Positions 40,131 to 51,166 of a stretch of 56,205 nucleotides of DNA are shown here, one piece after another. Under the pieces are notes generated by a model. It had not been told where the DNA came from. It searched no databases and saw nothing but the letters and a program-made list of their open reading frames with translations. Position numbers and translations under genes: made by a program. Each line of letters starts with the position of its first letter. The first letter of the stretch is position 1. Origin of the DNA: Gemella cuniculi DSM 15828 (lineage in GTDB: Bacteria; Bacillota; Bacilli; Staphylococcales; Gemellaceae). Location of the stretch: positions 18,435 to 74,639 of the forward strand of contig NZ_KE384433.1 of the NCBI RefSeq assembly GCF_000425665.1. The letters are read 5' to 3'.

Positions 40131-43100
40131 ATACTAAATGAGATTGATTCTAAAACTTTTAGTAGTGCATCTGCCGTATCTAGCGATGTCAAACAAACAA
40201 TCTCTTGTTCACTTGCAACACGGCGAATTTTGAAGCCATCTTTTGTTACATCTTTATCTTTTGATGTTGTATTAACTACTACATCTACGTCCCCATTGTA
40301 AATAGCATCTAATACACTATAGTCACTTTGGTTAATTTTTCCTACCGCTGTTGCTCTTAATCCATTTTCATTTAGGTATTTCGCAGTCCCTTCTGTCGCA
40401 AGAAGATTATACCCGATATTTGAAAATCTCTTAGCAATATCCAATGCCTCTCCTTTATCATCGTCACTTATTGTAAAGAGAATATTCCCTTGATCACTTA
40501 TTTTTATTCCGGCAGCAAGCAATCCTTTATACAGCGATTTTTCTAAGGTACTATCGCTTCCCATTACTTCACCTGTTGATTTCATCTCAGGTCCTAAAGT
40601 AGTATCAACATCTTTAAGCTTTTGGAAACTAAATACTGGCACTTTCGTATAAACATTTATACTTTCTGATAACAATCCTGTTTCATATCCTTTAGATTTT
40701 AGACTTTCTCCTATTATTGCTCCTGCTGCTAATTTTGCCATTGGAATACCTGTAATTTTACTTAAGAATGGTACGGTTCTCGAACTTCGTGGATTTACCT
40801 CTAGGACAAATACCTCTCCCTTACTTATTACATATTGAATATTTAGCAATCCTACAATGTTTAATCCTTTCGCTAGTTTAATAGTGTATTCTATTAATTT
40901 TTCTTTTTCATGAACCGTTAACGTTTGTGGTGGATAAACTGCAATTGAATCACCAGAGTGAACTCCTGCACGCTCAATATGCTCCATAATTCCTGGGATA
41001 ATAACAGTTTCACCATCGCTTATCGCGTCTACCTCAATCTCACGTCCAACTAAATATCGATCTGTAAGAACTGGATGTTCTGGTGTTAATTTTACAGCTG
41101 TTTTCATGTAGCGACGCAATTCTGATTCTTCGTAAACTATTTCCATAGCACGTCCACCTAGCACGTAAGATGGTCTTACTAACACCGGATATCCAATTTC
41201 TTCTGCATTTTTAACCGCTGTTTCTACATCAAAGGCTGTTTTTCCTAAAGGTTGTGGTATATCTAGTTTATGCAATAATTCTTCAAACTTATCACGATCT
41301 TCTGCATTATCTATTTCCTCTAAAGCAGTTCCTAGTATTTTAACACCATGTTTTTCTAGTTTAGCTGCTAAATTAATTGCTGTTTGACCACCAAACTGAA
41401 CTACAACTCCTATAGGCGATTCATGATTAATAATTGCCATTACATCCTCTTCTGTTAGTGGTTCAAAATACAGTTTATCAGAAATTGTAAAATCTGTTGA
41501 TACCGTTTCTGGATTGTTATTTACTATAATTGCCTCGTAACCAGCATCTTTAATAGCCATCACCGCATGAACAGTAGCATAATCAAACTCAACCCCTTGT
41601 CCTATGCGAATTGGTCCAGAACCAAGAACAATAATTTTTTTCTTGTCACTTATAATTGATTCTTGTTCTTGTTCATAACTTGAATAAAAATATGGCGTTT
41701 CAGAAACAAACTCAGCTGCACAGGTATCTACCATTTTAAATACTGGAATGATATTATTTCCTTGGCGTAATTTATATATTTCGTCTTCTGTTGTATTCCA
41801 TCTATGTGCAATAATCTTATCTGAAAATCCATATTTTTTAGCATACTCTAGTAACCCTATATTACCTATGTTATCTTTTAATTCATGTTCTATATCTATA
41901 ATATTTTGCATCTTTTCCAAAAAGAACATATCTATTTTTGTAATAGCGTGAATATCCCTTGTGCTTTGTCCTCTTCTTAATGCTTCTCCAATAAAGAATA
42001 ATCTTTCATCACCAGCTTGTTTTACTTTATCCAAAATATCCTCTAATATAAAATCATCACCATTGGGAAGCCCCAAATGATGCACTCCGTACTCTAGTGA
42101 ACGAATAGCTTTTAATAAACTTTCTTCATACGTTCTTCCTATTGCCATAACTTCACCCGTCGCCTTCATCTGCGTACCAAGTTTTCTATCTGCACTTTCA
42201 AATTTATCAAATGGGAAACGAGGTATTTTACTTACAACATAATCTAATGTCGGCTCAAAACAAGCGTAAGAGTTTTTTGTAACTGGATTTATTATTTCAT
42301 CTAATGTTAGTCCCACAGCAATTTTCGCAGCAATTTTCGCTATTGGATATCCTGTTGCTTTTGAAGCTAATGCTGATGAACGTGATACCCTTGGATTTAC
42401 TTCTATAATATAGTATTTAAATGATTCTGGATCAAGGGCTAATTGAACATTACAGCCACCTTCAATTTTTAAAGCACGGATTATTTTCAATGAAACATCA
42501 CGTAACATATGGTATTCTCTATCCGTTAAAGTTTGTGATGGTGCTACTACTACTGAATCTCCAGTATGAATACCTACTGGATCTATGTTTTCCATATTAC
42601 ACACTACTATAGCTGTATCATTAGAATCACGCATTACTTCGTACTCAATCTCTTTAAAACCTGCAATTGATTTTTCCAATAAACATTGAGTTACTGGTGA
42701 ATAATGAAGTCCACTGCTGACTATTTCTTCTAAATCTTTTTCATCATAACAAATTCCTCCTCCAGTTCCTCCCATAGTAAATGCTGGTCGAACGATTACT
42801 GGATAACCAATTTCAGCTACAAATTCACGTGCCTCGTTTAAGGTTGTAATAATTGCTGATTCAGGTACTGGTTCATTAAGATTATTCATAAGGTTTCTGA
42901 AAAGTTCACGATCTTCCGCTTGCTCGATTGAACTTAATTTTGTTCCTAATAATTCAACATCGTATCTATCTAAAACTCCACTTTTATGAAGTTCAACTGC
43001 AAGGTTAAGACCAACCTGACCTCCTAACGTCGGGAGTAGTGCATCTGGTCTTTCTTTTCTAATAATTTTACTAACGAACTCTAAAGTAAGAGGTTCCATA

Positions 43101-43294
43101 TATACTTTATCAGCAATCTCTTTATCTGTCATAATAGTTGCAGGATTTGAATTTACCAAAATAACTTTATATCCCTCTTCTCTTAAAGAAAGACATGCTT
43201 GCGTTCCAGCATAGTCAAACTCTGCAGCTTGTCCAATAGTTATTGGTCCAGATCCTATTACTAAAATAGTTTTAATATCATTACGTTTTGGCAT
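40118..43294 (-). CDS. carB: Carbamoyl-phosphate synthase large subunit
   Basis: 1058 residues. Two ATP-grasp halves, each opening with a Rossmann-like [13 protein letters not shown] / [20 protein letters not shown] motif, with [12 protein letters not shown] and [14 protein letters not shown], then a C-terminal MGS-like regulatory domain ([12 protein letters not shown]). Makes carbamoyl phosphate for pyrimidines with CarA. The last residues (ILPL) come from sequence shared with the Imm51-like remnant, so the natural C-terminus may have been replaced. Confidence 0.97.
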   Translation of the reverse strand: MPKRNDIKTILVIGSGPITIGQAAEFDYAGTQACLSLREEGYKVILVNSNPATIMTDKEIADKVYMEPLTLEFVSKIIRKERPDALLPTLGGQVGLNLAVELHKSGVLDRYDVELLGTKLSSIEQAEDRELFRNLMNNLNEPVPESAIITTLNEAREFVAEIGYPVIVRPAFTMGGTGGGICYDEKDLEEIVSSGLHYSPVTQCLLEKSIAGFKEIEYEVMRDSNDTAIVVCNMENIDPVGIHTGDSVVVAPSQTLTDREYHMLRDVSLKIIRALKIEGGCNVQLALDPESFKYYIIEVNPRVSRSSALASKATGYPIAKIAAKIAVGLTLDEIINPVTKNSYACFEPTLDYVVSKIPRFPFDKFESADRKLGTQMKATGEVMAIGRTYEESLLKAIRSLEYGVHHLGLPNGDDFILEDILDKVKQAGDERLFFIGEALRRGQSTRDIHAITKIDMFFLEKMQNIIDIEHELKDNIGNIGLLEYAKKYGFSDKIIAHRWNTTEDEIYKLRQGNNIIPVFKMVDTCAAEFVSETPYFYSSYEQEQESIISDKKKIIVLGSGPIRIGQGVEFDYATVHAVMAIKDAGYEAIIVNNNPETVSTDFTISDKLYFEPLTEEDVMAIINHESPIGVVVQFGGQTAINLAAKLEKHGVKILGTALEEIDNAEDRDKFEELLHKLDIPQPLGKTAFDVETAVKNAEEIGYPVLVRPSYVLGGRAMEIVYEESELRRYMKTAVKLTPEHPVLTDRYLVGREIEVDAISDGETVIIPGIMEHIERAGVHSGDSIAVYPPQTLTVHEKEKLIEYTIKLAKGLNIVGLLNIQYVISKGEVFVLEVNPRSSRTVPFLSKITGIPMAKLAAGAIIGESLKSKGYETGLLSESINVYTKVPVFSFQKLKDVDTTLGPEMKSTGEVMGSDSTLEKSLYKGLLAAGIKISDQGNILFTISDDDKGEALDIAKRFSNIGYNLLATEGTAKYLNENGLRATAVGKINQSDYSVLDAIYNGDVDVVVNTTSKDKDVTKDGFKIRRVASEQEIVCLTSLDTADALLKVLESISFSILPL

Positions 43295-43305
43295 TGCTAT
43301 TCTCC

Positions 43306-44427
43306 TTAAAATTTTTCTATAACTATATAATTAATTTTTTTTTTATTTTCTTTGAAGTTTCTCATATTATCTATAAATTGATCAAATAAATAATTTGGGT
43401 CATGAGGACCAGGAGAGGCTTCAGGATGATATTGTACAGAAAAAACTGGATATTTTTTATGTCTTACCCCTTCACATGTTTTATCATTTACTGACAAATG
43501 TGTAAGTTCTAAATCAGTATTTTTTAGAGAATCTATATCAACACTATATCCATGATTTTGTGATGTGATGTCTACTTTACCTGTTAATAAATTTTTTACT
43601 GGATGATTAGCACCTCTATGACCAAATTTTAATTTATAAGTTTTTGCACCAGCAGCAAGTGATATAAGCTGATGCCCCATACAAATTCCAAAAATTGGGA
43701 TTTTCGGCATAACCTCTTTAATCATCTCAATAGTTTCAGGCACATCTTCAGGATCCCCTGGTCCATTGCTTAACATTATTCCATCTGGATTAAGTCTAAA
43801 GATTTCTGCTGCACTTACATTATGAGGAACAACGACTATATCACAATTTCTTTCATTTAATTCTCTTAAAATTCCTGATTTCATCCCAAGATCAACCAAT
43901 ACAACTCTATAACCATTTCCTGAAGACAAAAATGCTTTAGGTGTTGATACTTGTTCTATTTGATTAGTCGCTAACTCTGTATTTTTTAGTTTTCCTAATT
44001 GCTCCTTAACATCCACGCATAAATCTGTAATTATACCTTTGATAGTCCCATGTTCTCTTATTTTTCTCGTTAAACTTCTTGTATCAATGCCAAATATTCC
44101 AGGAATATTTAATTCTCTTAGTACCTCATCTAAACTATATTCCGATCTGAAATTTGATGGTTTATGACAAATCTCTCTGACAACTAAACCTTTAACACTT
44201 GGATTGATAGTTTCAAAATCATCCCTGTTTATACCATAATTTCCAATTAAAGGGTATGTAAATATTACTATCTGCCCATTATAAGAAGGATCAGAAAGAG
44301 TTTCTTGATATCCAGTCATCCCTGTATTAAAAACCACCTCACCTACCATAGAAACATTAGCCCCAAATCCATAACCCTTATACACTGTTCCATCTTCTAA
44401 AATTAATTGTCTATCATAACTATACAT
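43306..44427 (-). CDS. carA: Carbamoyl-phosphate synthase small subunit
   Basis: 373 residues; glutamine amidotransferase class I. Nucleophile elbow [15 protein letters not shown] and the catalytic histidine and glutamate in [11 protein letters not shown] are present, and N-terminal [15 protein letters not shown] is typical. It lies 177 bases after pyrC, and that gap shows no gene and no PyrR site. 11 bases before carB. Confidence 0.97.
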   Translation of the reverse strand: MYSYDRQLILEDGTVYKGYGFGANVSMVGEVVFNTGMTGYQETLSDPSYNGQIVIFTYPLIGNYGINRDDFETINPSVKGLVVREICHKPSNFRSEYSLDEVLRELNIPGIFGIDTRSLTRKIREHGTIKGIITDLCVDVKEQLGKLKNTELATNQIEQVSTPKAFLSSGNGYRVVLVDLGMKSGILRELNERNCDIVVVPHNVSAAEIFRLNPDGIMLSNGPGDPEDVPETIEMIKEVMPKIPIFGICMGHQLISLAAGAKTYKLKFGHRGANHPVKNLLTGKVDITSQNHGYSVDIDSLKNTDLELTHLSVNDKTCEGVRHKKYPVFSVQYHPEASPGPHDPNYLFDQFIDNMRNFKENKKKINYIVIEKF

Positions 44428-44604
44428 AGCTTTTTCTCTCTTTCGTTAAATTGCTTTTTGTTTTTATGACTTAGTAGTAATGAAAGATATCTCCAGTTAA
44501 ATCACTTTAATGTGTAAATTTTCCAAATAATACATAAGTATATAGTTTCATTTTCTCTTTAATAACATTACCATAAATCATAGAAGAAACTGTCTTCAAT
44601 TCTT

Positions 44605-45897
44605 TTATTTATATGAATATATATCAAATACTTCTTCATCTTTGTACGCTACTTTTCCTTCACTAAGCGTTAGCACTGGAATACCATAAATTTTTTCTCC
44701 TATATAGGGGGTATTTCTTCCTTTAGATAAAAATTTTTCTGGATCTATTATAAGTGATTTTTCCAAATCAATAACTACTAGATCAGCATAAGAGTTTTCT
44801 TCTAATTTACCATAAGGTAAACCAAATATATCTGCTACTTTCTCCGACATTAATTTTACTAAAAAGTCTAATGAAAAAATTCCAGTTTTTACAAACTTAG
44901 TATAAAGTTGACTAAACGCTGTCTCACTTCCCACAATGCCAAAGGCTGCTTTACGCATTGTTAAATCTTTTTCATGAGTTGCATGTGGAGCATGATCTGT
45001 TGCAATAATGTCAATTGTTCCATCTAACAATCCTGCGATAAGAGCATTTCTATCTTCTCTTGAACGAAGCGGTGGATTCATTTTCCACATACCATTATCT
45101 TCTGGAATATCCATCTCATCACTTATCAAGTGATGTGGGCAAACTTCACAAGTAACCTTTATTCCAGCCGCTTTTGCTTCTTTTATCACACGAACCGATT
45201 CTTTTGTTGAAACATGGCACACATGATAATGACAACCTGCTGCTTCTGCTAAAAGTACATCGCGAGCAATTTGAACACTTTCACATATCGATGGAATACC
45301 TGGAAGTTCTAACTCGCGGCTACGACGACCACAGTGCATGCAACCCCCACGAATTAATGAATTATCCTCACAGTGTGCTACTATCGCCTTATTAAGTTTT
45401 GCTGCAATCATCATAGACTCATACATCATATTAGCATCTTGAACACCTCGTCCATCATCACTAAATGCAAAAACATGATCTACTAATTCTTCAAATTCAG
45501 CATAATCTTTTCCTTGTTCACCTTTTGTAATTGCACCATACGGCAAGGCACGAATTACAGAATCACGTTCTATAATATCTAACTGTAATTTTAAATTTTC
45601 GTAATTATCCGGTACTGGATCTAAATTAGGCATTGGCATCGCTGTCGTAAAACCTCCACGTGCAGCCGCTCGTGATGCATGATAAATATTTTCTTTGTAT
45701 TCAAATCCAGGTTCTCTCCAATGAACATGAACATCTATAAAACCAGGAGAAACAAATTTTCCAGATAAATCTAAAACTTCCGCTTCTAAATTTTCTATCT
45801 TATCTTCTATTTTAATGATTTTTTTGTCTTTTACTAAAATATCTTTACTAACCAGAACTCCATTTTCCAAAATTTTACCATTTTTCAAAAGTAACAT
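44605..45897 (-). CDS. pyrC: Dihydroorotase
   Basis: 430 residues, type I amidohydrolase. Zinc ligands HVHWREPG (about 57-64), histidines in AHCED and HVCHVSTKES, and the aspartate in IIATDHAPH. Converts carbamoyl aspartate to dihydroorotate. Start 18 bases after the pyrB stop, with GGAGAAA ribosome site. Confidence 0.96.
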   Translation of the reverse strand: MLLLKNGKILENGVLVSKDILVKDKKIIKIEDKIENLEAEVLDLSGKFVSPGFIDVHVHWREPGFEYKENIYHASRAAARGGFTTAMPMPNLDPVPDNYENLKLQLDIIERDSVIRALPYGAITKGEQGKDYAEFEELVDHVFAFSDDGRGVQDANMMYESMMIAAKLNKAIVAHCEDNSLIRGGCMHCGRRSRELELPGIPSICESVQIARDVLLAEAAGCHYHVCHVSTKESVRVIKEAKAAGIKVTCEVCPHHLISDEMDIPEDNGMWKMNPPLRSREDRNALIAGLLDGTIDIIATDHAPHATHEKDLTMRKAAFGIVGSETAFSQLYTKFVKTGIFSLDFLVKLMSEKVADIFGLPYGKLEENSYADLVVIDLEKSLIIDPEKFLSKGRNTPYIGEKIYGIPVLTLSEGKVAYKDEEVFDIYSYK

Positions 45898-45915
45898 ATA
45901 TTTTTTCTCCTTTAA

Positions 45916-46797
45916 TTATAAATTATTGTCTTTAATTATTTTTTCTATCATGGCCTGGCGTATAAACATTCCATTTTTCATCTGTTCAAAAATTACAGAT
46001 TTTGAAACTTCTACCAGTTCAGAGTCTATTTCCATATCCCTATTAACTGGAGCAGGATGCATTATAATAGCCTCATCTTTTAGCTTCTCATAACGCTCTT
46101 TTGTCAAACCAAAATTTTTATGATAACTCTCTTTCGTAAGGTTCATTTCTGAATTGTGCCTTTCATGTTGAACTCGTAAAAGCATACATACATCCACCTC
46201 ACTTATAACCTCATCAAAGTCTACTACTTCTCCTAGGCTATCATCCTTAAAAATTTCTGGACAAATGAACCTTACCGTTGCCCCCAGTCTCGTTAACATA
46301 TTATAATTACTTCTTGCTACTCTAGAATTTTTTATATCACCTGCAATTATAATATTTAAATTTTCAAAAGTTCCGAATTTTTCATACATAGTCATAAGAT
46401 CAAGCAAACATTGGCTAGGATGCTCTCCACTACCATCTCCTCCATTTAATATTGGAATATTTAATTTACCTAATTCTTTATAATATTCATCTTGGCTATG
46501 GCGAATTACTAACATATTACATCCAATCATCTCCAATGTCTTACAAGTATCATAAAGCGTTTCTCCTTTATTAACAGATGAGGTGGCTGCATCAAAATTT
46601 ATTACATTTAATCTATGTTTATACTCTGCCATCTCAAAACTATGCTTTGTTCTTGTAGAATTTTCAAAAAATAAATTTGCTATATATAAGTCTTCTCGTG
46701 GTACTACTTTTTTTCCACGTTTTAATTCTAATGCACGTTTTATTAAATCATAAACCTCTTCATTAGTTAAATCAGACATCTTTACTATATTTTTCAT
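45916..46797 (-). CDS. pyrB: Aspartate carbamoyltransferase catalytic chain
   Basis: 293 residues from the ATG at 46797 (AAGGAG upstream; a more distant start lies inside the attenuator terminator). Carbamoyl-phosphate motif [12 protein letters not shown] and [19 protein letters not shown] for substrate binding. First committed step of the pathway. No pyrI. Expression is controlled by the PyrR attenuator directly upstream. Confidence 0.96.
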   Translation of the reverse strand: MKNIVKMSDLTNEEVYDLIKRALELKRGKKVVPREDLYIANLFFENSTRTKHSFEMAEYKHRLNVINFDAATSSVNKGETLYDTCKTLEMIGCNMLVIRHSQDEYYKELGKLNIPILNGGDGSGEHPSQCLLDLMTMYEKFGTFENLNIIIAGDIKNSRVARSNYNMLTRLGATVRFICPEIFKDDSLGEVVDFDEVISEVDVCMLLRVQHERHNSEMNLTKESYHKNFGLTKERYEKLKDEAIIMHPAPVNRDMEIDSELVEVSKSVIFEQMKNGMFIRQAMIEKIIKDNNL

Positions 46798-46820
46798 TTT
46801 ATTTCTCCTTTTTATTGTAT

Positions 46821-46976
46821 AAAAAATACCTTGTAGCAAGGCTACAAGGTATGATTGTTCAATCGATTTTAAATTTAAGTAAGTTTACTATTTTAGTCGC
46901 TGAATATAGCTATACTATTTAGTTAGATATAAACTCTAAATTTAATCCCTTGTTAGCCTCTCTGGACTAGCTTAAA
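46821..46976 (-). promoter_or_regulatory. PyrR attenuator 2 (pyrR-pyrB interval)
   Basis: Minus strand: PyrR-binding hairpin with AAGCTAGTCCAGAGAGGCT and CAAG (46976-46948), then an antiterminator region, then terminator TACCTTGTAGC-AAG-type loop-GCTACAAGGTA (46851-46827) with T run. UMP-bound PyrR stabilises the first hairpin and so favours termination (known mechanism). Confidence 0.92.
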
Positions 46977-46987
46977 AAGATTTTTAT

Positions 46988-47512
46988 TTATATTAGTAAT
47001 ATTTCATCATTATCATCTACTTCTTTTAAATGAACTTTTACATTTTCTAATTTTGAGGTAGGAATATTTTTTCCAATGTGATCAGCACGAATAGGAAGTT
47101 CTCTATGCCCCCTATCTACAAGTATTGCAAGACGAATCGCTTTAGGACGGCTAACATCCATAATTGCATCAATAGCCGCACGAACAGTTCGTCCAGTATA
47201 TAATACATCATCAACTATAATAACAACTTTGTTATTCAAATTGAGTTTAAATTTCGGTGTTTTAATTTCTGGTTCTTCACTTTTCTTTTCTAAATCATCA
47301 CGATAAAACTTTATATCAAGGACTTCCACAGGAATATTAATATTTTCAATTTCACCTATTTTTTGCTTTAATCTTTTAGCAATATAAATTCCTCTGGTTT
47401 TAACACCAACCAAAACTATTTCTTCCAATTTATTTTGCTCAATAATTTCATTAGCTATTCTCGTTATCATTCTTGAAATCATAATTTCATCAAAAAGAAG
47501 TCGTTTTTTCAT
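46988..47512 (-). CDS. pyrR: Bifunctional pyr operon regulator / uracil phosphoribosyltransferase
   Basis: 174 residues. PRPP loop VVIIVDDVLYTGRTVRAAID and conserved ILVDRGHRELPIRADHIGKN. Binds the pyr leader RNA when charged with UMP. First gene of the operon, preceded by one attenuator and followed by another. The uracil permease gene pyrP, often next, is absent. Confidence 0.97.
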   Translation of the reverse strand: MKKRLLFDEIMISRMITRIANEIIEQNKLEEIVLVGVKTRGIYIAKRLKQKIGEIENINIPVEVLDIKFYRDDLEKKSEEPEIKTPKFKLNLNNKVVIIVDDVLYTGRTVRAAIDAIMDVSRPKAIRLAILVDRGHRELPIRADHIGKNIPTSKLENVKVHLKEVDDNDEILLI

Positions 47513-47522
47513 AATTCACCTC

Positions 47523-47625
47523 AAAAAAAAATATCCTACTAATTCAAAGTAGGACAGCACATTTAAACTTGGTATATTCATTCCAAAAAATTAATCTTTG
47601 CTGACCTCTCCGGATCACATTAAAG
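47523..47625 (-). promoter_or_regulatory. PyrR attenuator 1 (leader of pyrR)
   Basis: Minus strand: CTTTAATGTGATCCGGAGAG followed by GTCAGCAAAG (47625-47596) fits the PyrR-binding hairpin; terminator stem TCCTACT / AGTAGGA (47554-47534) is followed by nine T. Confidence 0.9.
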
Positions 47626-47647
47626 ATGTGTTTCTTAAACTATGATA

Positions 47648-47676
47648 AGTATATACTATAATTTAAAAATTGTCAA
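47648..47676 (-). promoter_or_regulatory. pyr operon promoter
   Basis: TTGACA (47676-47671) and TATACT (47653-47648), spacing 17, directly upstream of the first PyrR-binding hairpin. Confidence 0.8.
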
Positions 47677-47699
47677 CTAGTAAATAGGAGAGTAACCTA

Positions 47700-48440
47700 A
47701 TTTCTTTAATCTCCTATACTCTAAATCTTTTCTACTTTCAAAATCGAGGTTATTAAATCAGTAAAAGAATTTTCATCTGATTTAATTGCTTGTATAGAAA
47801 AATTTGTCAAATTATTATCTGCTGAATCTAATATTTTTTCCTAAAGGGTAGTAATAAATTAGTATATACTATAGTTGCGTGAAACACTCTATCTAATTCC
47901 CGTGATTTATTTCTATTTTCTTTTTGTTTTTGTCTTCATGGCATTTCTATTTTTAAGGAACTTTTACTATTGTATTCTAACAAAAGTATATTTTTTTCAA
48001 AATATTAAAATTCACTATTGATGAATAGCTTCATGAAAAATGTTTTCAGCTAATAAATGAATATTTTTACTTTTTAATATTTTACTAGGTGGTATATGAG
48101 ATAATTTGCTCTTTCTGATATAAATATAACGTAGGGTATATTGGTAATGAACATGATGTTATAGTTGAATTTTCTAACTTATATTCTTCTGTCCATTTTA
48201 AATTCGCTATATATTTTACATTTTCTTTTATTATATTATAATATTTTTCAAAATCTTTTTTTATAAATGCAAAGAGTTACTTAATTCATTTTTGAACTCT
48301 TTAGAGACTTCTACTATCCTGTGAGTTTTAAATATAGTAGGAAACAAATCAAACTCATCTTTTACTACCAAATAAAATTTATCTTTATCAATTAATATTT
48401 CCTCATAAGTTCTTCTAAACTTTGTTATTTTGTATATTCA
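47700..48440 (-). pseudogene. Wreck of an HExxH-motif protein gene (possible peptide beta-hydroxylase)
   Basis: Minus-strand fragments in changing frames read RTYEEILIDKDKFYLVVKDE, FIKKDFEKYYNIIKENVKYI, NSTITSCSLPIYPTLYLYQK, HLLAENIFHEAIHQ and SRELDRVFHATIVYTNLLL. The metal motif HEAIH and the later R...HA..VYTNLL pattern recall the aKG-HExxH-type peptide beta-hydroxylase family, but this is a weak recognition by pattern only. At least four frameshifts or stops break it. This explains the otherwise empty 0.9 kb between pyrR and the M20 gene. Confidence 0.45.
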
Positions 48441-48524
48441 TTTCAGATTACAATTCTCTCTTTCAAATTATTTTTTTTCATTGTATAATTTATTTAGCTT
48501 ATATTTAATTGCAAAGGAGAATAT

Positions 48525-49682
48525 ATGGTTACTGAACTTATAAAAAAAGAAATTGAAAATTATTTTCCCGAAATGGTTGAACTCCGTCGTTATATGCATA
48601 TGAATCCTGAGGTATCTTTTAATGAAAAAAATACGGCAAAGTTTATCGAAAATTATTTAAGAGAACTAGGTATTCAAGACATTAAGACAGATGTAGGCCT
48701 TTATGGAGTTGTAGCAAGAATCAAAGGGAAAAATTCTAAAAACACCATTGCTTTTCGGGCAGATTTTGATGCTCTTCCCATTAATGATGCTAAAATAACG
48801 ACATATAAATCAAAAAAAGAAAACGTTATGCATGCTTGCGGGCATGATGGGCATACCGCAACACTACTTGTTACTTGCAAAATATTGATGAAGAATATTA
48901 ATAAACTTCAACACGATGTTGTTGCTATTTTCCAATATGGAGAAGAACAAGCACCTGGTGGTGCTAAAACTATGATTGATTCTGGTTGTTTAGATAATAT
49001 AGATGTAATATTTGGCGCTCATCTTTGGACTCCACTCCCACTTGGAACTTTAGGTTATAGTTATAGAGAACTCTGTGCAGCTGCTGATAGATTCGAAATA
49101 AAAATTACCTCTAAAGAAAATTCTAATCTTATTGCCGCTAATTTCGTATCAATGACACAACAAATAGTTTCACGTTTTTCTAAACCCCAAGAAACTTTAG
49201 TTATAACTTTGGGTAAATTAGAAAGTACAAAACACATTGCCAGCATTACTGGTACAATAAGACATTTCAACAAAAAACTTCATAAACTTGTACTTGATAA
49301 ACTAAAAAAATTATGCTTATCACTCGAATCTGAATATGAAGATACTAAGGTAGAATTTATCTATTATGGTGGTTATCCACCACTTATTAATCATAAAAAA
49401 GGAACTGAAGAAATTATTTCATGCACTAAAGAAATACTACCTCAACTTATTATTTCCGAAGTTGAGCCTTTAATGATTGGAGAAGATTTTTCTTATTATG
49501 TAGAAAATATACCTGGAGCATTTTTTTTGATTGGTGCTGGTAATTCAACTTTTGCCAAATATCCACATCATCATCCTAATTTTGATTTTGAAGAAAGAGT
49601 AATGTCTCACACTGCTTCAATATTCTTAAACCTTGCCTTTAATTCAGATAAGGTAGTAACTAATTTAAAGGAGAAAAAATAA
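48525..49682 (+). CDS. M20 family amidohydrolase with reduced lid domain
   Basis: 385 residues. Catalytic-domain residues of M20D amidohydrolases are intact: HACGHDGH (C105, H107), ADFDALP, EE at 140-141, H166 in GAHLWTPLPLG and H350 in HHHPNFDFEE. Lid domain: after DRFEIKIT (188-195) the usual GKGGHGAxPHxAID is missing and only SKENSN stands before LIAANFVSMTQQIVSRF; the IIPD loop is also short (ESTKHIASITGTIRHF). The conserved lid histidine is thus absent. GGAGAA lies before the ATG. The next gene, 1 base away, encodes a lone lid domain. Substrate (N-acyl or peptide amide) unknown. Confidence 0.88.
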   Translation: MVTELIKKEIENYFPEMVELRRYMHMNPEVSFNEKNTAKFIENYLRELGIQDIKTDVGLYGVVARIKGKNSKNTIAFRADFDALPINDAKITTYKSKKENVMHACGHDGHTATLLVTCKILMKNINKLQHDVVAIFQYGEEQAPGGAKTMIDSGCLDNIDVIFGAHLWTPLPLGTLGYSYRELCAAADRFEIKITSKENSNLIAANFVSMTQQIVSRFSKPQETLVITLGKLESTKHIASITGTIRHFNKKLHKLVLDKLKKLCLSLESEYEDTKVEFIYYGGYPPLINHKKGTEEIISCTKEILPQLIISEVEPLMIGEDFSYYVENIPGAFFLIGAGNSTFAKYPHHHPNFDFEERVMSHTASIFLNLAFNSDKVVTNLKEKK

Positions 49683-49683
49683 T

Positions 49684-49965
49684 ATGACAAAATATATACT
49701 AACTCTTTTTGGTAAAGGAGGACATGGAGCAGAGCCACACGAAGCAATTGACACCACTGTTATTGTCAGTGAATTTGTCAAAAAAAGTTCTAAACACTCT
49801 AACATAGAAATAATCTCTGTAATTAGCGGCGATGCCTTTAATGTTATTTCAGGAAAAGCAGAAGTAATCTTAAAATCCAACAATAAAAGACTAATAGAAA
49901 ATCTTGCCTCCTCTCTTCTTATTTTTTATGGAGAGAATACAAGATATACTCTCAAGAAAATATAA
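49684..49965 (+). CDS. Stand-alone M20 lid (dimerisation) domain protein
   Basis: 93 residues. It starts MTKYILTLFGKGGHGAEPHE and continues AIDTTVIVSEFV, then GDAFNVISGKAEVILKSNN; that is the M20 dimerisation/lid module with its conserved histidine (H14), which in normal enzymes completes the active site. No catalytic domain is present. AAAGGAGAAAAAATA, at the end of the M20 gene, is the ribosome site, and the two genes are separated by one base. Interpretation as a partner in trans is inference; a gene remnant is the alternative. Confidence 0.75.
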   Translation: MTKYILTLFGKGGHGAEPHEAIDTTVIVSEFVKKSSKHSNIEIISVISGDAFNVISGKAEVILKSNNKRLIENLASSLLIFYGENTRYTLKKI

Positions 49966-50030
49966 AAAAGTGATTGACTCAGCAAAATTTTATTTTAAAA
50001 AATTACAATTTTTGAGTCAATCTCTTTTTA
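49966..50030. terminator. Terminator between the M20 pair and the UDG-family gene
   Basis: Stem GATTGACTCA / TGAGTCAATC (49972-49981 with 50013-50022) around a long AT-rich loop, T run on the plus strand and A run before it; serves both strands. Confidence 0.65.
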
Positions 50031-50037
50031 CCTTATT

Positions 50038-50637
50038 CTATTGAAAAACATCTTCTCCTAAAATATTTCTTACCTTTTCTCGTAAAGCTGGTACTATTTT
50101 TTCTTCAAACCATGGATTCTTTCCAAACCATCTAAAATTAAGTGGAGAAGGATGAACTATTGGAAAATATCTAGGTAAATATTCATTATAATTGCAAACT
50201 GTTTCGGTTAAAGTTTTTTCTTTAATATCATTTAAATAGTAGTTTTGAGAATAAGCACCCACTAAAATAATTAGTTCGATATTCGGCATGAGGTCTAAAA
50301 TTTTCTTATGCCACTTAGAAGCAAAGTTTTTTCTCGGTGGTAAATCTCCATTTTTACCTTTTCCTGGATAATAAAAGTCCATTGGAACTACAGCAATTAA
50401 TCCTGAATTGTAGAAAATGTCTTCACTTACTCCCAACCATTCTCTTAATTTAATGCCACTTTTATCATTAAAAAACATCTTTGATTGTTGTGCTTTTATT
50501 CCAGGTGCTTGCCCAACTATCACAATCTTTGCATCTTCAAATACCGAAAACAATGGCTCAATTCCCATAGCAGTATATCTCTTATTTTCTTCAGCAGCTA
50601 CAATTTCTTTCCTTAATTGCTCTAATTCATTTTTCAA
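50038..50637 (-). CDS. Uracil-DNA glycosylase family protein
   Basis: 199 residues from a TTG at 50637, chosen because GGGAGG lies 7 bases before it; the ATG at 50652 has no ribosome site and would itself be read just before that motif. Motif IVIVGQAPGIKA near residue 40 and VHPSPLNFRWFGKNPWFE near 165 place it in the UDG superfamily group common in streptococci. Likely base excision, substrate not proven. Confidence 0.8.
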   Translation of the reverse strand: MKNELEQLRKEIVAAEENKRYTAMGIEPLFSVFEDAKIVIVGQAPGIKAQQSKMFFNDKSGIKLREWLGVSEDIFYNSGLIAVVPMDFYYPGKGKNGDLPPRKNFASKWHKKILDLMPNIELIILVGAYSQNYYLNDIKEKTLTETVCNYNEYLPRYFPIVHPSPLNFRWFGKNPWFEEKIVPALREKVRNILGEDVFQ

Positions 50638-50652
50638 AGTACAACCTCCCAT

Positions 50653-51166
50653 TTTTGATAAAAATTATTGAATTTATTCTACTACCACATTTTTATATTT
50701 TCTATTATTTACTCTGTATATGATTCAATCTCCCTTTACTTTTATAAAATAGTACTATTTTAATTATGACCTTGATACTCATACTTATAAAATAAATTAT
50801 TGTACTTAAATTATTATATAAAAGATTTATCCACATAAACTAATAACTACCCTTTTTTTCTCCATTCAGTTATCACTTCTATAACAAATTAAAATATTCT
50901 TATTTTAATTAATTCCGAAAATAATTCTCTAAATTTCTTAGTATAAATATAATATCGCATTTTAATTAAAGTTATTTCATATTATCATGTATCCCAAGTT
51001 TGATAGTTTTTTTTAACAAATTACCTAAAAAATATTATTAGATAATTTCTTATTTTTCAATTTTAAATCACTTTTTTTACAAATTTTTACTAATTTAATT
51101 TTTTATCAATGATATAAAAAATTCTTCATATAATTTTATTGTCGAATTCTAATCTATTTCTCTATA
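50653..51166. other. Gene-free AT-rich interval
   Basis: Over 500 bases with homopolymer A and T runs, no open frame with a ribosome site and no RNA motif recognised. It may hold the promoter of the UDG-family gene. Confidence 0.5.

Noticed and set aside
44428-44604. Possible third PyrR attenuator between pyrC and carA
   Set aside because: No AGAG-type PyrR-binding loop and no terminator hairpin are visible in this gap.
50638-50652. ATG start for the UDG-family gene
   Set aside because: The GGGAGG just after this ATG serves the TTG at 50637; nothing resembling a ribosome site precedes the ATG.
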